Origin: Atherix ibis
Lineage: Eukaryota; Arthropoda; Insecta; Diptera; Athericidae
Direction of reading: 5' to 3'
DNA: 64,000 nucleotides
Assembly: GCA_958298945.1 (NCBI GenBank)
Contig: OY282606.1
Location: forward strand, 92,139,696 to 92,203,695
The notes under the pieces were generated by a model. It was given only the letters and a program-made list of their open reading frames with translations, was not told the origin of the DNA and ran no database searches. Shown one piece after another: positions 29,601 through 36,012 of the stretch. The translations under genes were made by a program, and so were the position numbers. Position 1 is the stretch's first letter, and each line of letters begins with the position of its first letter.

Positions 29601-32600
29601 TCCAATTTATATTTTTTTAATTTAAAACACATTTTAGTATTTGAAAATTAAAAAATATAAGCACTGTACAAAATTAATGACAATATTTTCAGTACTCCTT
29701 AAGTTTCTCTAACTTTCATATACGAGCATCATACAGAACGGCTACCAGCGAAGGTGAAAAACCATTTCAAGTTAGCGAAAATTTAATGTTACGCAAGAGA
29801 TTTTCTAGTCACATTCCAACTTTAAGGCAATCTAATAAATTTTACTTAAGTCATATGGAATAATGAGCTTAAATGATTTTCTATGTATTGCATTATGATT
29901 AGTTTTTGCGCATATTTCCGTTCTAATCAACTCTTTTATGATGATGGATTTTTAGATATGCAATTTTTTTAATAAACAACAAAATTCTAGAATGTATCTG
30001 GATTTTTTTTTAAATTGTAGTACAATAAATAAATAATAATTAATATTTGTAATTATTATTTATTTATTGTACTACAATATTATTGATTTATTTGTTTTTT
30101 TCCTCATAAAGTCCAATGTTCGAAATGATTAGAGTTTGTTTTTTTTGTTTGAGATAAAAATTTGTATTTCTCAGCCAATAAGTTCAAATTGGCCGTGTAG
30201 TTTTTCACACTAAATTTTATTGTTTAGTTTGTCAAGTATTTGATTACTTTTTAAGTTTTTCCATTTTGGATTCTCGATAAATTTGGTTGTGACCTAAAAA
30301 GTTAGAATCGAATATAATTACAATACTTAATTTTAATGGTATGATTTTGGTCTAATAACATATACAAATAGTCAAATTGTAAATGAAAACAATTTGTTTG
30401 CATAAATCTTCTATTCAAAAGAAGCTGGTTCAATAAATCAATAAGGTTGATATGACGTATCAAGGTACATTTTTTATATTTTCTATAAGCAATATATAAA
30501 AATTATAAAAAAGTAACTTAATATGTCATACAAATGAAAGGATTAGGATTTATTTGTGCCTGTTTGAAAGCACTGAGCAAAACCGTTTTTTTTAAAAAGT
30601 TTATTTAAAACACAATCGATGAATTTTTTTTAAAATTTTTTAAAAGAAATTGTTGCTAATGAATGAAACCATAAAACGGTGTTATATAAACTAATTTATG
30701 ATTTCTTTGTAAAGTCGTGAATTTTCTGATTTCTTTGTGCAGTCTTGGAATCTTGGAATGCAACTGGTTTGCTACTTGTATTTACAAGTCAATGGAACAT
30801 GTTTGAATGACATTGAGTGCTTGTTGGTGGCATACTAGTTCAGATGTATGCTTTGAAGTGTGACTTTATTAGTTGAACAATTTTATAATTATTTGTTGTT
30901 TTGAAAATAATTATCACTTAAAAAATTTATATTAAAAACAATAGCACTGGTAAATTTAAATAAAAAAAATTTCGAAAGTTTCACTTTAATTTATAAAAAT
31001 TGTATCTTTTTTGTAAGATTTAAAAGAAATGCAATCTTTTAGACATTTTTTATATTATTCCAATATTTACAAATCGAGAAAAAAAAATTCTTTACTTTTA
31101 AGGAAAATTATTTAATACAGTTTTTATTATATCAGATGGAACTTTTTTAATACTATGAGGAGTGGGAAAAAAAGTAATGAGACTCATTTCTTTTTCGTTA
31201 GTATTATATTTTTTAAGGTATATCTCTTAGACAGCTATAAGAGGTATGTTCAAAAATTATCGCGAATTTTGAATTTCCGCGAGTTACGTATATTTGATTT
31301 TCTATTTTTTTGTAGCGTTATGTTGATACTCATGTCTCCCACTTACGCCAACAAGTTCGGCCATGTTGAATGTTCAGTTAATTTTTGACAGCTGCTTTGC
31401 TTACACGTGTTTTGGCTCGTCTTCGATTTTTGCCCATTCCAAAAAATGCATCAAAGAATGTGTATCAAATTTTGTGTGAAAAAAATAAAACAAAATTAAT
31501 TGCACGGACGTATTCCGAATATTAACTGTGGCATATGGTGAAGCTACCTTAGATCGACGTAACATTTATCGGTGGTACAAAATGTTCTCAGAGGGCCGAG
31601 ACGATGTGAACGACGAAAAGCGTGCCGGACGCCCAAAAACATTGATGAAGTGAAGAAAATAGTATTGGCCAATCGTCGAATCACCGTTAGAGACGTTGCT
31701 GAGGACTTAAACATATCGATTGGCTCGTGCCATTCGATTTTTACCAATGATTTCGGCGTGAGACGAGTCGCCACGAAATTCGTACCAAAATTGCTCCATT
31801 TCGACCAAAAACAGCATCGCATTAACATTGCTAAGGAGCTGTTGGACTCTGTCCGCGACGAACCAAATTTGCTCCAAAGGGTCATAACTGGTGACGAATC
31901 ATGGGTTTATGCTTATGACGTGGAAACCAAAGCTCAATCATCCCAATGGAAGCTGCCGCACGAGCCAAGACCGAAAAAAGCGCGCCAAGTTCGGTCGAAG
32001 GTGAAGATTTTGCTTACAGTTTTCTTCAATTGCAGGGGCGTGGTGCATCATGAGTTCTTGCCACAGGGAAGACCGGTCAATAAGGAATATTACCTACAAA
32101 TTATGTGCAAGTTGCGCGAAGCAATCCACCAGAAACGCCCGGATTTGTGGAAGAACAAAAATTGGCTTTTGCCATTTTTGGCCAAAAACAACACATTAAT
32201 AATGCTGCATTCCCCAGATCTGGCCCCCTGTGATTTTTTCTTATTCCCGAAACTGAAGAGCCCCATGAAAGGATGACACTACGCTACGATTGAGCAGATA
32301 AAGACGATATCGAAGGAGGAGCTGAACAAGATCACAAAAAATGATTTTTTGAAGTGCTTCGAGGATTGGAAAAAACGTTGGCACAAGTGTATAATATCTG
32401 GTGGGGATTACTTTGAAGAGGACAAAATAGATATTAATGAATAAATAATTAATTTTTGAAAAAACACAAAATTCGCGACATCAATGAAGGCGTATGTTAC
32501 AATGCTGCAAGTAATCGCTTTAGTTGAAATTGCCTTTAGCTTCTCTGTTAGACTCCTTTGGATTTTACTAACAGTATCAAGAAAACGGCATTTTAAGTAT

Positions 32601-35600
32601 TTTATTTTATATTTGAAAAACTAAGTCATATAGACTTTGATCATCAGGATAGGGAGGGGGGGGGGGGTAGTGCTGGAAAATAACCGAAATTCCATTTCAG
32701 ACAAAAACTTGTTGTTGGAGATGGTCTTGTAAAAGGGAGCGTTGCCCAAGTATCTACAGTGTCCGATCTGATGTGAATAAATTTTATGCTTATTCTTTTA
32801 AGGACTTTTTTATTAACAACTTATTTAAAAGGTCATCCTATCCCATAGGCTCGTTGCAAATTTTCGTAACTCAAACTCATGGATTCGCCAATCTGAACAC
32901 AAAATTTGATTGCACATCGTTGCTCCAAATTTTGCTGTTTCATTTTTAGTAACGCATTACAAAAACACCACTTCACTTTTGTCGCTCTATAGGGTCACGT
33001 AGTTAACGGGTTGGGCTTGATACTTGTGGCAGTCTCTCGCTAATGCCAGTCCTATTACTTTTTTGCCATACCTCGTATGTAGAACAATCGAATTGATTTT
33101 TTTTAAAGCCATTTACAAATATTTGATTATAATTTATTTGCTTTCATTCAAAAAAAGAAAATAACTTAAATATGCTTAAAATTACCCCTTACAAAAAAAA
33201 TACACCTGCAGCAGCCTTGTTTTAGTTAAAGAAAAAAAATTATACAAAAAATCCAAAGAAAGGCAAAAAAGCTTCCGCCAAATTGTGTCTTGCAAATTGG
33301 CATATTTATTTATAATAAAAATAAATACTCAACTTACCTCTTATTATCAAATAAAATATTTGAAATTAGACTAAAACATAACATTAAAAACTTAGCCATC
33401 GAAAACATTTACTTTAGGTACATTTGAAGGTATTTTATTTGGGTTTTTGTACTAATGCATCATTAAAAGTATTGATTTTGTTTGAGTTTTAATTCTTTAT
33501 TATTTCAACTAGTACGTGAGTACTTGTCAGCCTAATAATTCGTATGCAAATTATTTAGTGATAATTTAAATGGAACATTATAATAAAAAATTTAATAGTT
33601 TAAAAATAATAAAATTGATTTTAATTACTTTTAGATAAGTTATGGGACATGAGCACTTGTCAGATTAATAATTCGTAAGCAAATTATTTAGTGGTATTTT
33701 TAAATTGGAAAGTTATAATAAAAAATCTGCCAAAATCAAACTAAAACCCAATAAAATAATGTATGCATTCTATTACAAAATATTTGAAAGGAAATATAAA
33801 ACAAAAAAATATGGAAAAAAAATGCAATAAAAGGTGAAAAAGTGCAATAGTTGCACGTAAACTAATTAAATATTACAAAATATTATTTGTTGATATTACT
33901 AAAAGTTATTGAAGTTTACGCTTTTTAATTTCAGCCTAGACAATTTTCTAAGTGAATTCTTTCAAATTTATTTATTTATTTAGTTTTTTTTTATATTTTT
34001 TTTTTTGAATGAAAAATAAAGTTGAAATTTATTTTATTAGTTTACTAGGTATTAATGATATTTTTATAAAAAATGTTTGGAAAATTGTAAACGGAATAAA
34101 TGGGAAAATATCAAGAAACCATTCCACTTTATACTTGACCATTCGAATCGAGTCGACTGGCTTCAGTACTTGTCGATTGCAAAATTCACTGACAATGTTT
34201 GCAGTTTGCAAACGAGACGCAATATTGGCAAATTAATGTATGTGTTACACACCCTGAAGGGGTCTTGGACTCAGGTGAAGAGTTGATGCCATTTTCGCCT
34301 AAATAGTGTTATTAATTAATGAATTTCTATAGGGATCTCTCCATATTGGATTATTTGATTACAGAAAGACTTTGAAGCTGAACTCCTATCGGAGAATGAA
34401 TAATCATCACACTTTTATAGGATCTCATATACAAATAGTCTTAAGATGCATATTTTCTTCGATTTTGAAGAATTATTAATTTACAGAAAAACTAAAAATT
34501 GAGGGCACTCGTCATCTTTGAAGGTTCTGAATTTTTTGTTTGAAAAAATTTGTCATCTTTGAATTGCTCAATAAATTTTTCTATTTCGTCAAAAGCTACT
34601 TGAGAACAAATCTTCGATTGCTTCATTTCCTTTTAACTATTAAAGATGATATCAAAATATTAATAATTTTGTAAACAATATTTCATTTCTTTGATGGAGT
34701 AAATTTTTCAATATAGAAAAATATGTCACGCTTTGTTTCAAAGCCTTAGTTTTAGAAGGTTGTTTTTCGCAATAGTTTAAGAAGATAGCAAAGTAAAATT
34801 CTGTATTTTTGTAATTGCTTTTAAAATTATTGAAATAAATATTTTGGAAAATTTTCATAACTCTTTTGTGAAACCCGTACATCCGATGGTTAAATAATAG
34901 TTAGTCCTTACAGGATAACCTACATTATTCATTTTGTACTTTCGTAAGTAATGCTCTGTCCTTTCAGAACTATTTAGCAAATATGCTATTGAATTTAACA
35001 TTTGTTTATCTTTAAATTTGGTATTATGAATTTACTAAGCACCCATAAAATGCGCAGAAGATACGCCGATTGGGTGCCGGATAAACAGGCTTCGGATGCT
35101 GATTTTTTGCACACTTTTTTTTTTAGTGATAATGCTTATTTCCTGTACGAGGCTCTAAAATCCAGAAGATTATTGTGAAGAAGCTATTGTATGGCTAAAC
35201 AAATGTTTTTGGGTTAAAAAAAATGTCCAAATGATAACCAATTTTTTTCATTCTAAACTTAAAGATTTTAATCGGGATCATATGTGGTTTTAACATAACG
35301 ATGCCACAAGCCACATAATATGAAAATTTTTCGCTTGATTGTGCGAAAAGTTTCTAGGACGCATAATGTTAAGATTTTATAATGTCAATTGGACTCTGCG
35401 ATTTTGTGATTTGACGCCTTTTATACATTTCCTTGTAGAACTTAGCAAAAAATCTTATTTAAATAAACAATTTTCAAATTTAAGAACATTTCAAAGGCTA
35501 AGATCTATCGAGTTATGGGCGAATTAATAGCACACAAAATGTGTGACCAAGGCATTAAAAATTAGTCCTGCAAAGAATTTTGTAGTAGCCATTCGAATAA

Positions 35601-36001
35601 GTTTTTTTCCTACATAATGGCAAAGTCCAAGCAATATGATTGAGTAAAATTTTTATTAAAATCCCTTTTTTAAGTATATTTGAATAATTGTTACTTTACA
35701 AAGGGTAAATTAGATAATTTTTAATATTTCTATGCAATTTCATAGCTCAGAGGGAATTTGATCGCAATTACTTACTGTGATTGAATTTCGCTCCCTGGGA
35801 TATGAGCATAGAAAGTGGCGTTGTACCATGGTGTTGTCGACTTTTTACTCCACCAATAACACCGGCATGAGCAACTCCACCTAACACAGCAACTCCACCA
35901 CCACCACCACCGCCGCCACCGCCACCGCCTCCAGCAGTAATGCCAAATAACTGATCCTTGGCGCTTTGTCCATATTTTAGATATTGTTTATGCAATCCCA
36001 T
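2344..36001 (-). CDS. CD36-family class B scavenger receptor, nine coding exons, about 597 aa
   Basis: Seen: coding segments 35776-36001, 16690-16781, 16472-16629, 9014-9152, 8718-8921, 5498-5753, 4373-4626, 4102-4227 and 2344-2682 (complement) each have AG/GT borders and join in frame. Order: cytoplasmic N-terminus with Gly13 (residues 1-75), first membrane helix (about 78-97), ectodomain, second helix (about 508-531), cytoplasmic tail of about 66 residues. Family marks include NLRLWNNTISFHYW, YNVTNP, KLEEVGPFVYRE, RNGT, GAPVYISNPHF and FRDFVFPIMWLEEG. Six N-glycosylation sequons fall at about 112, 135, 172, 275, 397 and 431. Ectodomain cysteines are at about 314, 344, 383, 401 and 425. Known: CD36 proteins bind or take up lipids, carotenoids, lipoproteins or apoptotic material at plasma or lysosomal membranes. 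Inferred: the ligand is unknown. Length is usual for the family plus an N-terminal extension. Odd: a 19-kb first intron and transposon-loaded introns. The exact paralogue is unresolved. Confidence 0.93.
2895..3090 (+). mobile_element. Tc1/mariner-superfamily remnant (family A, copy 1)
   Basis: Inside the receptor intron 2683-4101, antisense to the gene. Plus-strand translation gives SERYVLMITDFLGLNL followed by broken pieces of the next transposase region. The same stretch occurs in the longer copy at 50.3 kb. Stops and deletions show it is dead. Confidence 0.55.
4102..4227 (-). CDS. Scavenger receptor exon 9
   Basis: 126 nt, 42 codons, phase 0 at both ends. Acceptor ATGTTTATGTAG, donor GAGGAG|GTTTGT. 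It encodes KLGAPLEGQVRIQLNLKVDY, then a short helix region and FRDFVFPIMWLEE, a conserved CD36 segment just before the second membrane helix. Confidence 0.95.
4373..4626 (-). CDS. Scavenger receptor exon 8: disulfide-rich ectodomain
   Basis: 254 nt. Acceptor ends TTTTTTTAG; donor CAACCA|GTAATA. It encodes IEADLYELPENAYGDSANN, three cysteines (383, 401, 425), two sequons (NIS, NKT) and the signature GAPVYISNPHF. It ends at the strand YFKIQP, continued by KLGAPLEG in exon 9. The family usually has six cysteines in this part of the fold; five are visible in the whole ectodomain here. Confidence 0.95.
4985..5400 (-). mobile_element. Tc1/mariner-superfamily remnant (family A, copy 2)
   Basis: Fills much of the receptor intron 4627-5497 in the same orientation as the gene. 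Minus-strand translation shows ILVGDEAH, then GGYVYKQNCHM, a family transposase signature (usual form DEAHF..NGYVNKQNC), and further on QPKMCTKVIKN. It is interrupted by stops. Confidence 0.6.
5498..5753 (-). CDS. Scavenger receptor exon 7
   Basis: 256 nt. Acceptor AATTCATAG, donor GATG|GTAAGT. It begins RNGTLSEVSTINTGHTG (sequon NGT), the conserved loop that precedes 'G.I..WNG' in CD36 proteins; here the equivalent is LNGLDHIPQW. It carries two ectodomain cysteines (about 314 and 344) and the segment GSFFPPRDI. The last G joins GT of exon 8 to make Gly359. Confidence 0.95.
5754..8717. other. Receptor intron between exons 6 and 7, no gene recognised
   Basis: 2,964 bp of AT-rich DNA. It holds a small inverted-repeat element at about 7071-7230 (listed separately) and a slightly less AT-rich part at 8.0-8.45 kb with a short open stretch on the plus strand that I could not assign to any family. 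Confidence 0.6.
7071..7230. repeat. Small MITE-like element with inverted ends
   Basis: TGAGTTGAACGCC at 7081-7093 is matched in reverse complement by GGCGTTCAACT at 7212-7222, and the similarity extends imperfectly on both sides (CACAGG at 7093-7098 against CCTGTG at 7203-7208, with a 4-nt offset). The interior is GC-richer than the surroundings. Size and structure suit a non-autonomous element; no duplicated target site was established. Confidence 0.35.
8718..8921 (-). CDS. Scavenger receptor exon 6
   Basis: 204 nt, exactly 68 codons, phase 0 at both ends. The acceptor is a weaker TTTTTGATTAAAG; the donor is TTGGG|GTAAGT. It encodes a hydrophobic helix (around FLAKTISVVL), then EPFISLTADELVFGYEDTLV and a basic HQFYPRHMRPMSKMGLLIG that leads into RNGT of the next exon. 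The pattern 'tv.ELlfGYeDplv' is typical of the family. Confidence 0.94.
9014..9152 (-). CDS. Scavenger receptor exon 5
   Basis: Acceptor TTATTCACAG, donor TACTG|GTAATT; 139 nt. The first base completes Arg159, giving the family sequence VYREDMEKVNVKFHDN; then comes HTVSYQHKKILQFVPELS and a strand ending in PNIPLL. It contains the sequon NHT. It joins exon 6 on a codon boundary across a 92-bp intron. Confidence 0.94.
9710..9740 (+). mobile_element. Isolated mariner terminal sequence
   Basis: The stretch around GACAGAAAAGTAATGAGACT closely resembles the ends of the mariner elements at 31156 and 47268. No matching second end or transposase was found beside it, so this is a solo end next to a LINE fragment. 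Confidence 0.4.
9745..10510 (-). pseudogene. Jockey-type LINE reverse transcriptase remnant
   Basis: Minus-strand translation gives palm motif A as DVFLYISHAFDRVWYPRLLW (10358-10415), then APQGSIL...LYNIYTFDIP (about 10185-10245) and the catalytic box as TYANNSAIL (about 10140-10165), where the usual YADD has lost both aspartates. Downstream are IKNLQDRFKRW, a VHVTFT strand and KRLELNRRYRLPLKLLDNR. Several stops and frame changes interrupt it. It lies inside the receptor intron 9153-16471, same orientation as the gene. Known: Jockey-clade LINEs move by target-primed reverse transcription. This copy cannot encode an active enzyme. Confidence 0.8.
9794..9864. repeat. Tandem duplication, period 39 bp
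   Basis: A 32-bp stretch at 9794-9825 is repeated exactly at 9833-9864. The 39-bp period equals 13 codons, so in the LINE fragment it duplicates the peptide PLKLLDNRLK in frame. Confidence 0.9.
10850..11350 (-). pseudogene. LINE reverse transcriptase remnant (non-Jockey type)
   Basis: Minus-strand translation starts KLLEYRQQVYHLLIGFKTTY, continuing DSILIVTLYIPMREFSILEK, where GFKTTYDSI stands for the usual DFK.AYDSI motif A. Next come IGLTRLTMTIV and LLEPFNIQK; then, after a frame change, FNLALEKVIHDS. These match the palm order of a LINE reverse transcriptase common in insects and different from the Jockey pieces nearby. The clade was not settled. The remainder down to about 10850 is less AT-rich and probably belongs to it but is too decayed to read. 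Confidence 0.65.
13283..13407 (-). other. Possible alternative or poison exon (numbered 4) of the scavenger receptor
   Basis: A segment of 125 nt is bounded by a good acceptor (TTGCATTTCAG at 13408-13409) and a good donor (TTCC|GTAAGA at 13281-13282). It is open for 41 codons (starts PNNNTSSHTTTTVNEFL) and is visibly GC-richer than the intron around it. Its phases (0 in, 2 out) equal those of exon 3, so exon 2 to this segment to exon 5 stays in frame. Inserted after exon 3 it shifts frame and meets TGA after 13 codons. The encoded sequence is not recognisable as CD36. It may be an alternative exon, a poison exon or chance. Confidence 0.35.
15240..15990 (-). pseudogene. Jockey-type LINE remnant
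   Basis: Minus-strand translation shows, across several frames, ITDIPQGSIVDPILFNIYI (the PQGS turn of the palm), a preceding YYEVYEGKELSNI strand, and further on LFNALLKPI with IWGFTKISNSRRIESHQ, the C-terminal part typical of Jockey elements. Many stops are present. It lies in the same receptor intron and orientation as the Jockey piece at 9.7-10.5 kb, but the two do not look like halves of one copy because their coverage overlaps. Confidence 0.65.
16472..16629 (-). CDS. Scavenger receptor exon 3: start of the ectodomain
   Basis: Acceptor TTTGACAG, donor TATAG|GTAAAT; 158 nt, phase 0 in and phase 2 out. It encodes NLRLWNNTISFHYW, then a Thr/Arg-rich strand, YNVTNPEGFLSG and KPKLEEVGPFVY. 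These are among the best conserved parts of the CD36 fold, and two N-glycosylation sequons (NNT, NVT) lie here. The last two bases (AG) pair with the first base of exon 5 to make Arg159. Confidence 0.95.
16690..16781 (-). CDS. Scavenger receptor exon 2: first transmembrane helix
   Basis: Acceptor TAATTTCAG, donor AAAG|GTGAGT; 2 + 90 nt. It encodes the helix RIAVIILGIITLILGVILSS followed by IPWLDYFILK, the standard N-terminal anchor and juxtamembrane start of CD36 proteins. It ends on a codon boundary (phase 0) and is separated from exon 3 by an intron of only 60 bp. Confidence 0.93.
18010..19250 (-). pseudogene. LINE endonuclease/reverse-transcriptase remnant, near-complete RT domain
   Basis: Minus-strand reading order: ENTWNYRPIGLLSNIYKVL (19080-19140); motif A as AFDSI (about 18955-18975); IRRGGSQNDPLSLEIFSVLL, where the usual GVRQGDPLSP is damaged; LNHLRIADVIVLFEENP (about 18665-18720), where the usual FADD is IADV; then CGCAAWSVMKHQREMPEHCQ and, in other frames, KVEQNCDRM, NMARRVKANRGEELSEIR. 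This is the standard C-terminal layout of an insect RTE-like or related LINE. Frameshifts, stops and lost catalytic aspartates make it inactive. It sits in the 19-kb first intron of the receptor gene, in the same orientation. Confidence 0.78.
20360..21060 (-). pseudogene. Probable LINE RNase H and C-terminal tail remnant
   Basis: Minus-strand translation at 20832-21014 ends GIQLRWVLPHMG, preceded by LGLQSDPVRNNILFNLL. This resembles the end of the RNase H domain of insect LINEs (usual form SDPVR...LRWVP.H.GI.GNE.AD). A stop follows directly. Further down the minus strand PVQLTIAHILMDTLSKP resembles the Cys/His tail region of such elements with the cysteines lost. GC content is clearly above the surroundings. 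The assignment rests on short motifs. Confidence 0.45.
25692..25872. repeat. Composite hairpin cluster (nested inverted repeats)
   Basis: Hairpin 1: arms 25692-25727 and 25740-25775 (36 nt each, two mismatches) around a 12-nt loop. Hairpin 2 follows directly: arms 25776-25804 and 25819-25847 (29 nt each, three mismatches that would all be G:U pairs in plus-strand RNA) around 14 nt. The inner ends of both hairpins share CCTGAATCCTGTT. A further partial copy of the outer arm (CTCTACCATGTCTCA) ends near 25872. The cluster is GC-richer than its surroundings and shows no coding potential. Confidence 0.9.
26560..27190 (-). mobile_element. Tc1/mariner-superfamily remnant (family A, copy 3)
   Basis: Minus-strand translation shows FFNDEAQ (usual FFSDEAH) at about 26940-26965 and, at the other end, a stretch equivalent to the family's KVIKNYLK C-terminus (about 26690-26720). 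The right side carries a sequence (TAACAGAATTATACTTTCCA) that recurs near other copies. It contains a perfect palindrome at 26763-26807. Confidence 0.55.
26763..26807. repeat. Perfect palindrome, 20-bp arms
   Basis: CTTGACGGATGTTAATTTTT at 26763-26782 and its exact reverse complement at 26788-26807, separated by 5 nt. It lies inside family A copy 3. Confidence 0.95.
28361..28379. repeat. Short CTAC/CCTA tetranucleotide run
   Basis: ACCTACCTACCTACCTA is a four-unit microsatellite in otherwise unique intron sequence. Confidence 0.8.
29115..29390 (+). mobile_element. Tc1/mariner-superfamily 3' remnant (family A, copy 4)
   Basis: The plus strand carries a stretch equivalent to the C-terminal transposase region (ACTACAGCCCAAAATATGCA followed by AAAAGTTACC) and then the long AT-rich 3' end that also closes copies 8 and 9 (ACTTTCCAACACTCAAATTG). 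Only the 3' end remains. Confidence 0.5.
30014..30078. repeat. Perfect palindrome, 29-bp arms and 7-nt loop
   Basis: 30014-30042 and 30050-30078 are exact reverse complements, beginning and ending with ATTGTAGTACAATAAATAAA and its complement. The loop is ATATTTG. It is AT-rich but far longer than expected by chance. Confidence 0.95.
31229..32505 (+). mobile_element. Nested mariner element, about 1.3 kb
   Basis: The left end around TATGTTCAAAAATTATCGCG and the right end read in reverse (around CATTGATGTCGCGAATTTTG) are imperfect inverted termini sharing TCGCGAATTTTG. The transposase pseudogene lies between them. Length and layout are usual for mariner. End positions are approximate to within about 10 bp. 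Confidence 0.7.
31516..32444 (+). pseudogene. Mariner transposase, broken
   Basis: Known role: a DD34D transposase that cuts and pastes the element at TA sites. Seen: 31516-31640 encodes YGEATLDRRNIYRWYKMFSE and RDDVNDEKRAGRP. A frameshift near 31640 moves to the frame with VRDVAEDLNISIGSCHSIF, TGDESWVYAYD (first Asp at 31893-31895), RGVVHHEFLPQG, KNKNWLL, FLAKNNT and SPDLAPCDFFLFPKLK (third Asp at 32232-32234). The block normally holding HHDNAPAH is deleted between KNKNWLL and FLAKNN, removing the second catalytic Asp. TGA at 32274-32276 interrupts; the same frame then reads CFEDWKKRWHKCIISGGDYF to TAA at 32442. Upstream of 31516 the N-terminus is also broken. Much better preserved than the other transposons here. 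Confidence 0.92.
32656..32667 (+). repeat. G12 homopolymer
   Basis: A run of 12 G preceded by AGGGA, striking in such AT-rich DNA. It lies in the outer mariner shell. Confidence 0.85.
35038..35735 (+). mobile_element. Tc1/mariner-superfamily remnant (family A, copy 5)
   Basis: The plus strand has DFNRDHMWF*HNDATSHII (usual HMWFQQDGATCHT), then VNWTLRFCDLTPFIHFLVEL at 35387-35446 (usual VNWP.RSCDLTPLDFFLWG). The 5' part shares the stretch GCAGAAGATACGCCG with copy 9. It is near the exon-1 side of the receptor's first intron and antisense to the gene. Confidence 0.7.
35776..36001 (-). CDS. Scavenger receptor coding exon 1: start codon and cytoplasmic N-terminus with Gly13
   Basis: The ATG at 36001 opens 75 codons beginning MGLHKQYLKYGQSAKDQLFG, followed by an alanine, 13 glycines, a Val/Gly/Ala-rich stretch and a basic, His-containing segment before the first membrane helix. 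The donor reads CACA|GTAAGT, so the exon gives one base (A) to the next codon. Joining to exon 2 makes AAT (Asn76) and runs straight into the hydrophobic helix. The intron that follows is 18,994 bp. The frame, the donor and the fit to exon 2 make the assignment good, although the segment itself is not conserved family sequence. Confidence 0.82.
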
Positions 36002-36012
36002 AGTTTCGTTCT
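36002..36012 (-). promoter_or_regulatory. Probable splice acceptor and 9-nt 5' UTR just before the start codon
   Basis: Immediately upstream of the ATG the minus strand reads a T-rich tract ending in TTTTTAG at 36011-36012, then AACGAAACT, then ATG. This looks like an intron end. The 5' UTR and promoter would then lie further to the right, in one or more untranslated exons that I cannot place. Confidence 0.5.

Larger units (their letters stand above)
31156..33075 (-). mobile_element. Outer mariner element with a nested mariner
   Basis: The left end (TGAGGAGTGGGAAAAAAAGT at 31156) and the right end read on the minus strand (CGAGGTATGGCAAAAAAGTA from 33075) are similar inverted termini, each flanked by TA (31154-31155 and 33076-33077), the usual mariner target. 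The right part, read on the minus strand, encodes LEQRCAIKFCVQIGESMSL and LQRAYG, the N-terminus of a mariner transposase, then breaks up. The shell left of the nested copy is only about 70 bp. Inferred: an old minus-strand mariner lost most of its transposase and received another mariner. It is inside the first receptor intron. Confidence 0.7.
16782..35775. other. First coding intron of the receptor gene, 18,994 bp
   Basis: Bounded by the donor at 35774-35775 (GTAAGT) and the acceptor at 16782-16783 (CAG). Elements inside are listed separately. The remaining parts (16.8-18.0, 21.4-25.6, 27.2-29.1, 29.4-31.1 and 33.1-35.0 kb) are AT-rich, with short open stretches that look like chance and no recognised gene. 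Confidence 0.75.

Noticed and set aside
31544..31885. Open frame of 113 codons on the minus strand over the mariner
   Set aside because: It is the opposite-strand shadow of the transposase, which has clear family motifs on the plus strand.
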